A DNA stretch of 64,000 nt from Lingula anatina (lineage: Eukaryota > Brachiopoda > Lingulata > Lingulida > Lingulidae): contig NW_019774003.1 in assembly GCF_001039355.2 (NCBI RefSeq), positions 1 through 64,000 of the forward strand, read 5' to 3'. The notes beneath the pieces are model-generated. The model was not told the origin of the DNA. It ran no database searches and saw only the letters and a list, made by a program, of their open reading frames with translations. Both the position numbers and the translations under genes were made by a program. The stretch's first letter is position 1. Each line of letters starts with the position of its first letter. Shown piece after piece: positions 23,195 to 35,056 of the stretch.

Positions 23195-26100
23195 CTATGT
23201 TCGTAAAAAAAAGTGTCTGCTATACTCTTAGTGTTATTCTACCGTATTACAAGCAATTTTTATCGTATGTGCTGATAGAAGAGTTCAAAAGAAGATCATT
23301 TCCCTACAAAACCAACACAGATACCAACGCTGTGATAATGGTTTTGTAAGAGGGCAAATTTGTTTTCAACCTTCTGAAAAAAGGACCAATTGCTTTTAGA
23401 CAGTCTGGAAAGTGCATATGCATTACCTTGATTCGTGGAGTCTGAACACTCTCCGTCGGAGAGAGTGACGTCATCAACTGCAATATCTCCTCGGTAACTA
23501 TCGCCGCGGACTCCTTCAAACACCAACTATCAAAGGATAATAGTACATGTAGTTGTAGATATATCATTTCTTTATTCGTCATAATTTACAAAATTCATCA
23601 ACTAACAAGAGAGAACAAAATCAGCTCCTCTCCATTATACACGTACGGAAGGGGTATTCGATAAAATAAAATACGTACAATTACTTCAAATGTCATGTCA
23701 GGTATTTCCACAGAACAAGATTGAATTTTATTTTAGGTTTCCTGATTAACTTTATAAGCTGTTGCCAGAAATACCAGAAGTACTCAAAGGTATGTGAAGC
23801 TTTCTCTTTGAACAGAATGTATAAAATAAGGAGGAATAACACGACGTCACACAGTAGATAGCACCTACATGTGCGACTATACGTGACACATGTAGACAAA
23901 AAAGTAATCAGTTATTTAATATAGAATATATCTTCGCAAACTAATAAGGCATTTATTTCAAATGATTGTGAGGTATAAAATATGCCAATCCATTCAGTCA
24001 AATGTATCATATGCGGTTTATATTTTGAAATTAATTTTCAGTGGACTCTTAATATAAATTCTCTAAACGTAATTTACCTGAAACACTTTAGCGGGCGTGA
24101 GTTGTAAGTTAGCCTTCTTCCAACCTTGACCTTGGTCACCTTTCTTTGACCAGACGATTCTCGGTTTCCCGCCGAATTCTTGTAAAATCAGGTTCAAGGA
24201 GCCCATGCCATCTCCATACATGTTGTAGTAAAAGCTGAAACACTTTTTGCTGGTTCCCTGCAAAAAAGTTTTGCTTTCTGAAAGTCGTGTTTTATTCCTT
24301 TTCTCCGTTAATATAAACATTTGATACATGTTTATTAGCAGAACAATAAGTTAGTATTCTAAGATGGTAGAGGCTTATAGAGGTTTAAGATATACAAATC
24401 AAAGACGAAAGCAACGTGCATAAAATCCCAAGGATGACAAACGCAGGATATGTGACGAACACCTTTAATGAATTGCACTGAGGTTATAATTGAACGATCC
24501 CCCTGACAATCACGTCATTGTTATTATCCAAGCTGTAATTAAGGTTCCAGATTAGGTAAGGTGGTATTATTGGAAAACACTAAAAAACTCACTTCAAAGT
24601 ACGGCGAGGCAACCTGGGCAGTGTCTCCACGGACACGAGGACTGGAGGTTTCGATATAGATGTATTGGCCTATGAATATTACATGAAACAGGAGTCAGTT
24701 TTGGCAAATATTTTTGACCAGAAGTTGGTCTTAATTAATTCTAACACCAGTAATTATTATCTATTTTCATCAGTGGTGTTCCAGTAGAATTAAATATTTC
24801 ACATATTCTAATTTAGATACAAAAAAAGCTTGTGCCCGAGATCTATACGATTTGGCACTCAACGAGCTAAAGGTTTTAATTTTTTTCATAGGTACATTTG
24901 GATGAAAAAACAATTTACAGTGGGATACGTCTTGTTCAATTCTTTACAATATGACTTGCTTCGGCAACCTGTCGAATTCACCTGAAAATACTAAATTTTA
25001 GTACAGCGATATAATTAAAACATGGATTAATATATATTCTGCGTCTTACCTTTCTTGCAATCTCTCCTGTCACACTGTGGACCTGTTGCTGAAGACCCCG
25101 TAGTTCCCCGGATCAGCGTCCAGTCAAATGTGTCGTCTGCTGCTTGGGTCCAGCCACACATGTCCTTATTGAAGTCACAAGTGTGGATCGTTTGTAGTAT
25201 TATACCTTAGTAGGTAGGTAGGAAAATAATAAAGATGTGGAATCTAGGATTTGGGTTTAGGCAGACAGTTCTGTCCACATAAGTCATGAGAATTTGGTTT
25301 TTTTCTTTTTTTTTAATTTTTAAATCTGTTTTTTTCAGCAAATGTCAGTTGAGAAGAAGCTGAATTATAATACATGTGATTTGATTTGTGAGCCATAAAA
25401 ACAACGACTGCTCGAATTATTGTATGAAAATATTTCAGTTACATGCAGGAGTGCGGTATGAGCATAGGGCAATTATTGGTATAACCTACCAGCGTTCCAT
25501 TTGCCTTTGTTTCCAGTCAATGTTTTCGGGAAGAACAGCTGCTTTAGAACATCGGTTTCACTTTCGATATTGATACAGCTGGTCAATAACACATCGTCTA
25601 AGGCGATATCACTTTTAAAGCTCATACCCCGAACAGCTTCGAGGACAATCTGCAAACAAGAGAAACAGTTGAGTCCGTATGGCAAATCATATCAAACTGA
25701 CCCCCCCTCCCTTCGATTTCTGAAATTAGAATTTTGAAAAGCTGAATCAAAGTTCTAAACCGTACCAAATGGCACCGTCCGCCCTCTTAAAAATACCTTG
25801 AACGTTTCCCGTGGTTTTAAGCGTATAATAGTCGTTTTCCAGCCTGGACCCTGGTCTCCAGTTATGGTCTGTAGTGTTTCGTTGCTGGCGCCCTCTATCA
25901 TGTACGTGATCACTTCCCCAGCCTCGCTTCCGTACATGGAATACGCAAACCTGGAAAAACACGAGCGATGTCAATAAACCCTCCCAAAGTGTATAAAGAT
26001 GATATTATTAATTGTTATACATGTAACACTGCAACAGCGAAGATCAGAATTATATGCGCTCCAATATCCATGTGTCTAGGATAATTTAAATTGTACTTTT

Positions 26101-26605
26101 TTCAATTTTTTCTAATCTTAAAATAGTTGCCAAGTTGCACATTAGTGTTTACTTATTTAATTTCGATTGTTTGATTACATGGGCTCTTTATACATGTATC
26201 AGTTACATGTATGACATTGGTCTACGTATATTTATGTATGTACGCACATGACAAAGTCATCAGCAAATGTAAGTCAACCCCTAAGATATGTTCCATATGA
26301 ATTGCAAAACTCACCAAATTGACTTGCGTCACCCTAAATCTTATTACCTAAGACAAATGTCCTGGGCGCCCAGCGGCTTGTGAACCAGTGGCGAGGTCAG
26401 TCTGGCTCGATGACCACGTGCGGACGGCTCGGATGCCTCCAAGTACAGGTAGTGACCTAAACATATAGTACGTCAAGTTTCCGTGAAAAAATGTATGGAG
26501 CATACAAGTACGTTACGTATTGCAACCATGTGTAAAGCAACCATGTGTAACCATGTGTAACTTAGATTTGTCATTTTATTTTGACTTGAAAGTGGTAGGA
26601 CTTCA

Positions 26606-26637
<32 letters not shown>

Positions 26638-29600
26638 TTTGTGTGTGTAGTTAAAATTAGATACAAGGGCAGGTTTCAATATACAAAAGTATTTTCGGAT
26701 GAAAATGTTATCTTTACTTCAACTGAGGATAAATCTGTAGTAGTCCTCTGACATAAATGAAATACTGGTCTAAAATCTCTTTCGCTTAATGATATTCCTC
26801 TTAATTCGATTACTACCGTAAAAACTAGGATGAAATACGGTTACGAGTATATTGACATTTTCAGTGTGGTTTTAATAGGACCCCACATTTACCTTCTGAT
26901 GTCTGCAGAGTATGGTCAAAGTCCGGGCCTGTGTTGGCGCTCGGTGTCGCCCCCTGTTGATATGTAAAGTTTTGTTGGTCGTCTGCTGTGTTTTGCTGCC
27001 AGCCGCAGAGGTCCGGAGTCTCAAAATTACAGTATGAGATGGTATTGAGAGCGACTGAAATGTAACACCTTGTTTCAAAATTGAACTGATATTGTCAGGC
27101 AAAATTTAGTCTCAGTATGAAGACTGAGCAGCCACTTTATTGAATTTCGCACGCTATGATATAAAAGCGACGTTTTTACTTTCTGTTCTCATTTTTCTGC
27201 AAACGCTTTAACCTTTATTTTAATTTACACTTAAATTAGTTTGTAAAGTTATAAACGACCTCGTCTGGAAGCTCCCAAAACAATTACATAACTGATCAGA
27301 AACGACAAAACGGCAGGATACTTCAGGCGCCAGTACAGGCGCAGGGGCAACCTATACTGAAATGATTCAATAGGGCTTTGGTTAATTATAGTGGTAATGG
27401 AAAATATCATCTGAGATTGCTAAAAAACGAGGCCACTGACTTTGCGTGACCCTTGATATGAGAAAAGAAGACGTGAAACAGTCCGCCAGAGGTAGGGTTA
27501 ACTTTTCAGTAATAAAAAGGGTACAACTCCTTGTGCTTGGCATATCGTCTTAGCAATCAGCTATACAAAAGTGTCACGCAAAGAGTGGTGAATTTGCGTT
27601 GTTGTTGTGCAGTGGACTTTAAGTCGACGGAATTTAAGAGAAAACAGCAATAAAAGTACCCATAAAAGGGTACTGTCAGTTTCATTCGAATCCAAACTGC
27701 ATTCGAAAGCCATTGCCATAATTTCTGATCCCATTTTCCTCCACATCCCGCGAAATTTCGCTAGAATTTATACGAAAGCCCTCTGAGATGACTCCCATTG
27801 TATCTTTACTAATACTTACGTATACATTCCGGCACTTTGCCCGACCAGATTCCGGTGTATGTGCACCAGCGCACGCGGCTGCCCACTAGGAGGTAACCAG
27901 GGGAGCAGGAATATGTGACGTTAGAACCGACGGTGAAGTCGTCCCCGTCCCAGCCACCGTTAACTGGAATACCGGGATCACCGCAGCTCCGAATACCTGG
28001 AAGATGGCATGAAAATTTTGGTTGTTCTCATTGTCTGGTTTATATATAATGTATGTCACCGATCATAGTTAATTTTAAGTCAGCTTCATTTATCCCGTTT
28101 TATCATCAATATCATCAAGTTTTTAAGTTACCATAACCATTTTGTTATCAGTAGTAGTAGAAGTAGTAGTATCATCGATACTACATAAATCATCATTTAT
28201 ATATTTGTTTGTTTCATCACTTACTGCAGTTATACAGAGAGTTAATTTTATAGATGTCTACTTGGCTGAGTTTTTCCCTCTGTCCCATGGACCTGACGGC
28301 TTCCGTCACGTTCACTTTGGGGAACAACGTCGGCATTGAGGGGTCTATAGCAAATGTGTTGATTTTATAGTGCAGAATGGAGCCGAAATCATAGGGGGCA
28401 CCCAAAGTATTCACCTGTTCGGGGTTGACTTTTTCGAAGTTCTGTTTGTGCTCTGAAATGTAAGTCACCATAGTGAGAAACGGTTAAAAAAAGATTGCAC
28501 ACCACATTAGTAATATTCTCTTTTTTGTCTGGGATGCAAAAAGTATTGGTAGAAAAAACTGCAGGCGGCGTGGTATTTGATATAAAATATTTAAATACGT
28601 TGCTTCATCAACATTGAGACTTAAGATCAGAAACAGTGTAGCTCTTGTTCACGGAGATAATAAAAGTTAATGAAATGACGATAAGTAGAAATTGAATGAT
28701 AATGATAATTATTATTAACATAAGACCACTGATAAGTATTTATTACTTCATTGTGTATTATCCCTCAGTTGTAAAACTGCAAATCGATGATAATGGAATA
28801 ATTTGTAGTAGAAACAGCATATTGCGGCAAAAAATATGCGCTTAACGAGGTTTTTTTAGTCCTACCTATTTGTATATTATCCCATAATACTGAAATGTAA
28901 TCATCCCTGTCTGAGCGACTCTGCTCGTGCCAGAACCCCAGCGCGTGCATCAGCTCGTGCATGATCGTGCCTGGCTGAAAACACCCCTCTGTGAGGGAGA
29001 CATTCTGGGTACCCCCTCTTTTGCCAACCTCACTGAAACACCTAGTAGATGTAAATAGAAGAAACATGAAGTAAGTATAGTGAAAATTTATCCTATTACC
29101 AAAAGTCCCTCGTGTATTTAATTTATCAGCATGTTCAACATAGCTTCTTGGTAAAAATGTGAAACACGGAGTTTCGACCCTTCATCAAACGCTATGACTC
29201 ACAAATACAAATAAGCCTCTTTTAAAAGATTTACTTTTGCGTCATCTTTACACAAGAATAAAAATATAATATTATTATAAAATTAGCGTAGATTATGATC
29301 ATATATCAATGAATTTGAGGTCTGATGACACTCAGTCTAACCAGAAAAATGGAAACAATAAATCAACAACAATGTTGGATGAAAGCGATGTCTTGGAGGG
29401 CATTGACGTCTAGGCGTTAACTCATATAATAAAACAACCATTGACTTTTGCCCAGCAGCGGTCGATATCACTTTTGTGAGGGCTGCAAAAATAATTGACC
29501 TCAACCAAAGTCAATACAGTGCATTAAATATTTATGAATAGAGATAATGAAATACCAATCTTACTGATGTACTCTATTTTCATAAGAAATATACACATCA

Positions 29601-32359
29601 GCGTATACGCAAATGTTTTTTCTGATATATACCCTGAAAGCTGTCTAATGTGTATGTAGTCAGATTCACTGGCTCGTGGTTTAAACCGCACACAAGTGAG
29701 TTGATGGAACTGGTCCATGGCCGCCTGGATAGATATTTTCACGTAGTCAGCTGAAAGGGTTTAAGACAAAACTCTTAACAATATAATATTGAATTATGGG
29801 CACATATTGCTGAAAATTTTCAGAATTACAGGCAAATTTTCGATGTATAACTTTAGGGAAACAGAGAAGAATGCAGAGCAGTAGGGAGAGCGCAGAGAGC
29901 AGAAAATTTTATCGGTTATGGTCTCATTAACTTACGGAAGGACTCCTCCACGATGTAGGGGACAATTCGAATATCCCACACCTTGTTCCTGTTGTTAACA
30001 GCATTTCTCTGACGCCAGGACTAGAAAAAAGTTGAAATTATAAAAAAAAATATTTAGTGCGTAAGACTGCTGTCAACAGAACAATTACAAAATTTATCTT
30101 ACTTAATTTTTAATCTTTGTTGACAGAGTGTCAAGAGATTTGAGAAGTGAGGCATCCAATATATAGTGCATTCATATTGTAGTGGTTGACAAAAATCACT
30201 TAATTAAACTCCAATTTCTACCATAGTCAATGATTTGGTTGGAAAATAACTGCTTAGTACATGCATTTATACAGCGACTTGTGGAGTTGTTTATTTTTAC
30301 ATTGTACTACATGTATATAAGGGACGAGCCTATGAGCTGCATCAACACGTAACAGTAAACTGCACTGACGTTTTCAATTTGTAAGTTAAAACGTTTGTAC
30401 TCATTTACAATATAACCATTTCCTTCACTTGTGTATCATCATGAATAAGCACGTAATGATACTCAAAATATAACCCTTATTTATCGATGCCCTAGTAATA
30501 CGATACAATCAGTAATCTTTGAAAAAGAAAAGAATTAAAACACAGAATGTGTAACAAGGAAGTTGGGAACGCCATCTAAGGTTAAAAAAGAATGAAAAGT
30601 GGATAAAACTTAAAATTGCCCATATAACACCACTACATGTGCTTCATAAAGGTATCCTGCCGACATCACCCCCAATTTATATGTATTTGAATAAAAAGCG
30701 ATTAGTGGGTAGGAGAAATTTGCTTTTCTACCTAGGCAAATATGTTTTTTGGGGAAATCCCGAATGAAATACCTATGAGATAAAAGACATTTTACTTACA
30801 GAGTCCACCAGTATGTCTCCCTCCACCAAGTTCACATCAGTTACGCCATTATTTTCTTCCGGGTTTTGCTCAATATCTTTGGGGCTTGGTCGCCACTGAA
30901 GAGAAAGATTCGAGACAAGTAAACATCAGTTCATTTCATTTCATGTCTTCCTTTACAATACCGGTACAGTAGGCCCGTCTTGTGGATCATGTCGCCCAAT
31001 GTTTCAGGCTTTTAAGACAATTTTACAAATTATTCAGGTATATTTGCCTCATATCAAAATTTAAATGCAAAATCTGTATATAAAACTTGGCTTAATGCCT
31101 TGTTAACATAATGTTTTCTGAAAAAACATTTGTAATACAGCAGACCCTGTATAACTGGTGATACTTAAAATTTGATCTATCATTCATTTCGAGAAAAAAA
31201 CTTTTTTACTAATTATTCTTTGGTTTTAGTTTTCTACTAAAACTAAAACTGGTCCGTTCAAAAAAACTTACTTGGGCCCAAAAAGTAAAAAATTATAAGC
31301 CCATCTTTTCCCATTTTCCAAGAGAAATTTCATCATCGGACTATATGTTATCAAAAAATGTCACAAAGGTCGGTTATTTCTTAAAATGCATTTTCTTAAA
31401 ATTTCTTAAAATAAATCTATTTAATGAAAATAGTCGGACATATCTCACTCGAATCTGTTCAACAAGAACTGTTGACTAACCCTCCATCCCCGCACATTAT
31501 CTAAAATTCTCTGACAAGTCCATAGCAGTACACATAGGTATGCAAATGTTGTTTGCCGGATTTTGCTAACCGAAGCAATATTTCACTATCAGTACCAAAC
31601 AAACATGAGGTAAGATTTTTTTAAAGTCACTAATGGGGTTTCAACCACCCACGCCAGACCTCCACTCGTATGACGAGGCGATCAAAGTCAACATTCATAT
31701 TTTAACAGATGGCTGCAATTATCAGATATACGTGGAAGTAGCTCAGAAATCAAATTCTTTCTTTGTTGGCTCATGTATAGAATTTGCCCCCACCCCTCTA
31801 CGCTCCCAAAAAAGCACCTCTGGGCTACGGTAGTTAATTGCTCTTGTCCAAGCATATTTTATAAATATATATCGCAGTACGGAAAAATATCAGTGTCCTA
31901 AGTCGTCTTCCAAGAGTGTGTCTTAAGATTCAACATCATGTACCTTTTGGTATTTTATTGTCTTTTATACAGCTTCATTATTTTGTATAAGTGCCTGGCT
32001 CAATTTTGCTATCTCATCGTTGTTGAAACGTGTCAGGTATTTACCTGCACCACTATCGTAATTACCTTCAATATATAAAGGAATACATAGTGGATGACGC
32101 TAAGAATGGTATTCTATAGCTTGCTGCACGTCTAATATCAAATTGTGAGCACATATAAACTCATAGAATTCAAGGATAAACAATGTGTTATTATCACGTG
32201 CCCAAACAAACAAAATTATAAACCGATACAGGAACAGACGGTGTACATTTTAAGAAAACCGACATATCATGAAATGCTTATGCCACATACCTGTATTGGA
32301 AGACATTGGACTTCAAATGCCACGACTATAAGTATTAGCAATGTGATTTTTGTGCTCAT
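21276..32359 (-). CDS. Secreted astacin metalloprotease with sushi and three MAM domains, complete, 18 exons
   Basis: Exons in transcript order: 32359-32291, 30895-30800, 30020-29936, 29750-29633, 29041-28866, 28452-28225, 27996-27820, 27054-26893, 26456-26348, 25950-25797, 25649-25490, 25205-25050, 24669-24593, 24257-24078, 23526-23427, 23194-23039, 22686-22430, 21374-21276. The total is 2559 nt, 852 aa, all GT-AG and in frame. Order: signal peptide, prodomain with VEGDI (the aspartate-switch motif), basic cleavage site RQR, astacin domain, one sushi/CCP domain, three MAM domains and a short tail. The zinc site [12 protein letters not shown] is intact. The Met-turn reads SILHY, with Leu replacing the usual Met. 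Meprins also combine astacin and MAM, but with MATH/EGF and a membrane anchor. None of these is seen here, so the enzyme is predicted to be soluble. Substrate unknown. Confidence 0.94.
23427..25205 (-). other. MAM domain 2 (exons 12-15)
   Basis: Exons 25205-25050, 24669-24593, 24257-24078 and 23526-23427. Motifs are [40 protein letters not shown] and [15 protein letters not shown]. Its second intron lies before the third cysteine, whereas in MAM1 it lies just after that cysteine. Confidence 0.92.
25490..27054 (-). other. MAM domain 1 (exons 8-11)
   Basis: Exons 27054-26893, 26456-26348, 25950-25797 and 25649-25490. Motifs are [40 protein letters not shown] and [13 protein letters not shown]. 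After it comes a linker of about 35 residues with no recognised domain. Confidence 0.9.
26606..26649. repeat. (TG)n microsatellite
   Basis: Dinucleotide run in the intron between exons 8 and 9 of the astacin-MAM gene. Confidence 0.9.
27820..27996 (-). other. Sushi/CCP domain (exon 7)
   Basis: A single 177-nt phase 1-1 exon. The four sushi cysteines are in [20 protein letters not shown] and PECI, with Trp in GIWSG. It is a typical spacer between catalytic and adhesive modules. Confidence 0.92.
28225..29750 (-). other. Astacin (M12A) catalytic domain (exons 4-6)
   Basis: Exons 29750-29633, 29041-28866 and 28452-28225. Zinc ligands lie in [15 protein letters not shown] and the Met-turn is SILHY with its Tyr. 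The cysteines expected for the two astacin disulphides are visible (LTCVRF, GCFSEVG, GCFQPG and LYNC). The acceptor of exon 5 is the ctag at 29042-29045 rather than the later cag, because only it supplies the conserved GCFS. Confidence 0.93.
29936..30895 (-). other. Astacin prodomain and activation site (exons 2-3)
   Basis: Exons 30895-30800 and 30020-29936. NLVEGDI matches the F-x-G-D-I region by which astacin prosegments block zinc with an Asp. [15 protein letters not shown] holds the basic cleavage site and the conserved start of the mature enzyme. Confidence 0.88.
32291..32359 (-). other. Exon 1 of the astacin-MAM gene: signal peptide
   Basis: The ATG at 32359 opens [19 protein letters not shown], a typical leader, with phase-0 donor gtatgt. 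The plus-strand frame at 32145-32369 is only its antisense shadow. Confidence 0.88.
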
Positions 32360-33308
32360 TTCTCTATAGTTTCTGTTAAGTAACAGCGGAGAATGCTAGG
32401 TCGTGTCACTGGTCGGGATACCAGGTAAGTGTATAAGAAAAGACGCGTAAACGGTGCCTAAAACAGGACAAGAGATAAAAGCGATATCAAAAATATTCGC
32501 ACCTTTATGTCCCGCCATTCCCCTTTAGGGCATATCAATACGGAATGTTTGACTGAGATAAGTGAAAATTTTCAAGTGGTTTTGTTTTCAAATTGAAAAG
32601 TCGGTTCTTATCTCAGCGTTTACCTTTCAGTTAGATTTGACTGTTTGTAAAGCAGAGGGGAACTAAACCGGTGTTATGCGTTACAGCTGAATGAAATGGT
32701 TGGCAGAAGCACTGCGCATGTCCTTATACAATATAAAGTGTATTTCAAGGTGATATATATTACAAAACAGGTTAATCCCTGATCATGCAATCACATTAAA
32801 ACCAATTATTCCCATGAAACTGCAATAGTTTTTTTCACACCCTTTAACTGCCGATCTTGACAGGCACGTGGGGCAACTTAATGGCACTTTTTTTAATGTT
32901 CAAAATACAACTTTACACCGGACTTCCTCTCATCCACGTCTGTTCACAGGTATGCGCGTGGGAGGCGTGTGCCATGGCCCCACACGTGCTAGCCTCGTGT
33001 GAATAGACATATGCCCCAAAGTAGGGGAAACCGATAAGATTGTGCGGCATGGGGCGCCGTGTGTATTTAACATGAGGATTAGTGGCAGGATCTTTTGCTG
33101 GAGTTGGTCAGGAAGAACATTCACATGCAAAGGGTGGGGTAGGAGTGTTCAACATTACCCTGGACACTGATGCCAATACTACACAAATATATAATGAACC
33201 CATGTGTTAAACGGGGACATACTTTAATTGAGTGGACTATAGTACGAAATTATCGTAAACAGAGGTAGGCTAAAATCTCGGTGTTTAAGTCAAGGCCAAA
33301 TTTTGTGA

Positions 33309-33441
33309 AACCTACCCTCTACCAGGGCGTCAGATTGACTTTTCACAGGATATTCACAGATATGTCTTTAGATAAATAGACGGTCATTTTACTATTTCTG
33401 ATTTTCCCTATATAATCTACCACCCTGGTAGAGGGTATGTT
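33309..33441. mobile_element. 133-bp element with 19-bp terminal inverted repeats
   Basis: AACCTACCCTCTACCAGGG at 33309-33327 and its complement at 33423-33441 match with one mismatch. They enclose about 95 bp of AT-rich non-coding DNA. Only one copy is seen in the window, so mobility is inferred from structure. Confidence 0.5.
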
Positions 33442-34061
33442 AAACCTGCCCCAGAGATGAAGGTATGCAGCAGCTGGTTGCCTCAGTGTGATCCCGCTGG
33501 AGCACCTAACACACGGGTTGGTTGTCGCACAGCAAATGCATTACGTAGGTCTTGCCTTACCAGGAGCTGTCTACCACGGGATTTGTTAGCCCAATTATTG
33601 GATGTGTCAGGTTTGTTCCAGACATCGTAACAAGAATTTAAACCTATTGAGAAAAATAAAAAGTCATTAAAGCTCACATATGGCTCGTATACATCATAAT
33701 TCAAACGAAAAGTCATAGCTATTTCGTTCTGATAATTAGACGTCTGATGTCACGCTAAAACTACACTTAATGCTTTTGAATTACACTCTTAGTCCAATAA
33801 AGCTAAGATTTCTATGTGATGTTATTTTTGTTGACAATCAGTATCTTTTTTGCTTCTGGTTAAAAGGGAAACCATTTTTTCTTCTTGTAACCCGCTGCGT
33901 TCGAGGAATGTATGTAGGCTTACTATAGATACAACTAGACATGACATAGGAGACATTGTTTTCTGACATATTATCTCCCTTGGTCGCTTTATTTTGCCTT
34001 CCAAGTGCGTTCGTTTAACTTTGATGCTTGTAAAATTCAAATTGTGAATAAAGATTGAAAA

Positions 34062-34063
<2 letters not shown>

Positions 34064-34136
<73 letters not shown>
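34064..34136. repeat. (TA)n microsatellite, 73 bp
   Basis: Uninterrupted TA alternation, self-complementary and able to extrude as a cruciform. Confidence 0.95.
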
Positions 34137-34139
<3 letters not shown>

Positions 34140-34692
34140 AAAATAGATTAAAATACCTCCCCGGTTTTCTGTGGTTTTTACATAGTAACACTACCCTTTG
34201 GCCTCTGTTTTCCTATCTTATGCATTGATTGATAACACCACCAATAAATACACAAGGTTCAAAGTTCAAATGCTTTTATTTTCTACGCACTATGCCATGT
34301 GTCAATGGGCGTTTGTTCCCACAGCAATGTGATGCACTGAGGAACCTTCAATGATTTGCAAAATGGATGTATCCCCTTGACCTCTGGTTCTTGCTCAATG
34401 GTAACGACTTTTCCAGTCGGCGTTTGCATTAAACAAGAATATTGAGACCAATAGAATGATTTCCATTGCAAAGTATTTCCTGGACGTTAAATGAAGCAGT
34501 CCTTCGTTTTTTAAACCGATTTTATGGCTCCAATCAAACAGACTAAGCGTTCTCAATTTGTTTGATTATAATAGCAATTGAAGTAAAAAGTAGAGTAAAA
34601 TTATGACCTCTGTAAGTCAATCGTTGGAAGAGAAACTTCAGACAAACATGTAGATGTCGAAACTATCTCTCAAATTTAGAAAGTGAAGCCCC

Positions 34693-34700
34693 TATAAAAG
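34693..34700 (+). promoter_or_regulatory. TATA box of the CAP-like gene
   Basis: TATAAAAG preceded by GCCCC lies 283 bp upstream of the ATG at 34976. A start near 34725 would give a leader of about 250 nt, if no intron intervenes. Confidence 0.45.
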
Positions 34701-34975
34701 ACCACCGAAGAGGAGACCAATGTATCTTATGTCTGCAAGTTTGCGGTCCCCCTTTTAAAATCAGCCTCCTTTTCGGGATACTGGGGTAAGCCACATACGC
34801 TGCTGCAAAAACCAAATGGAGACCGTGATTTGGGGAGACAGCTAGCGTGAATTATGGGATAGTTCTCGCAACAAAGCTTTTGCCCTGTTGGCAGGAACCT
34901 CGGTCTGAGTAGGGACAAACTTTTTCCTGGGCGAATGCTGAAGAAATTTCACTGGCCAAGCAAATCTAAACAAAC

Positions 34976-35056
34976 ATGATGGAAGCTTGTCGACTTTTTC
35001 TGCTCCTGGCCTTTGTTTTGACAGCATCCGCCGTGAGTTTGGAAAGGCAAAAACGG
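34976..35056 (+). other. Exon 1 of the CAP-like gene: signal peptide and RQKR site
   Basis: Two adjacent in-frame ATGs (34976 and 34979) open the leader. The exon ends exactly after RQKR at gtgagt, phase 0, so the mature chain would begin with Gln at the start of exon 2. Confidence 0.85.

Larger units (their letters stand above)
32360..34975. other. Region between divergent astacin-MAM and CAP-like genes
   Basis: Contains a small inverted-repeat element (33309-33441), a long (TA)n tract and the CAP-like promoter. Minus-strand frames at 32930-33130, 33483-33716 and 34283-34471 were examined. None gives a recognised domain. Confidence 0.6.

Noticed and set aside
33483-33716. Minus-strand frame with a good-looking acceptor (tttctcaatag) and a Cys/Trp/Asn-rich peptide
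   Set aside because: I could not place it in a known domain or connect it to a second exon. It could be an exon of an unknown gene but support is too thin.
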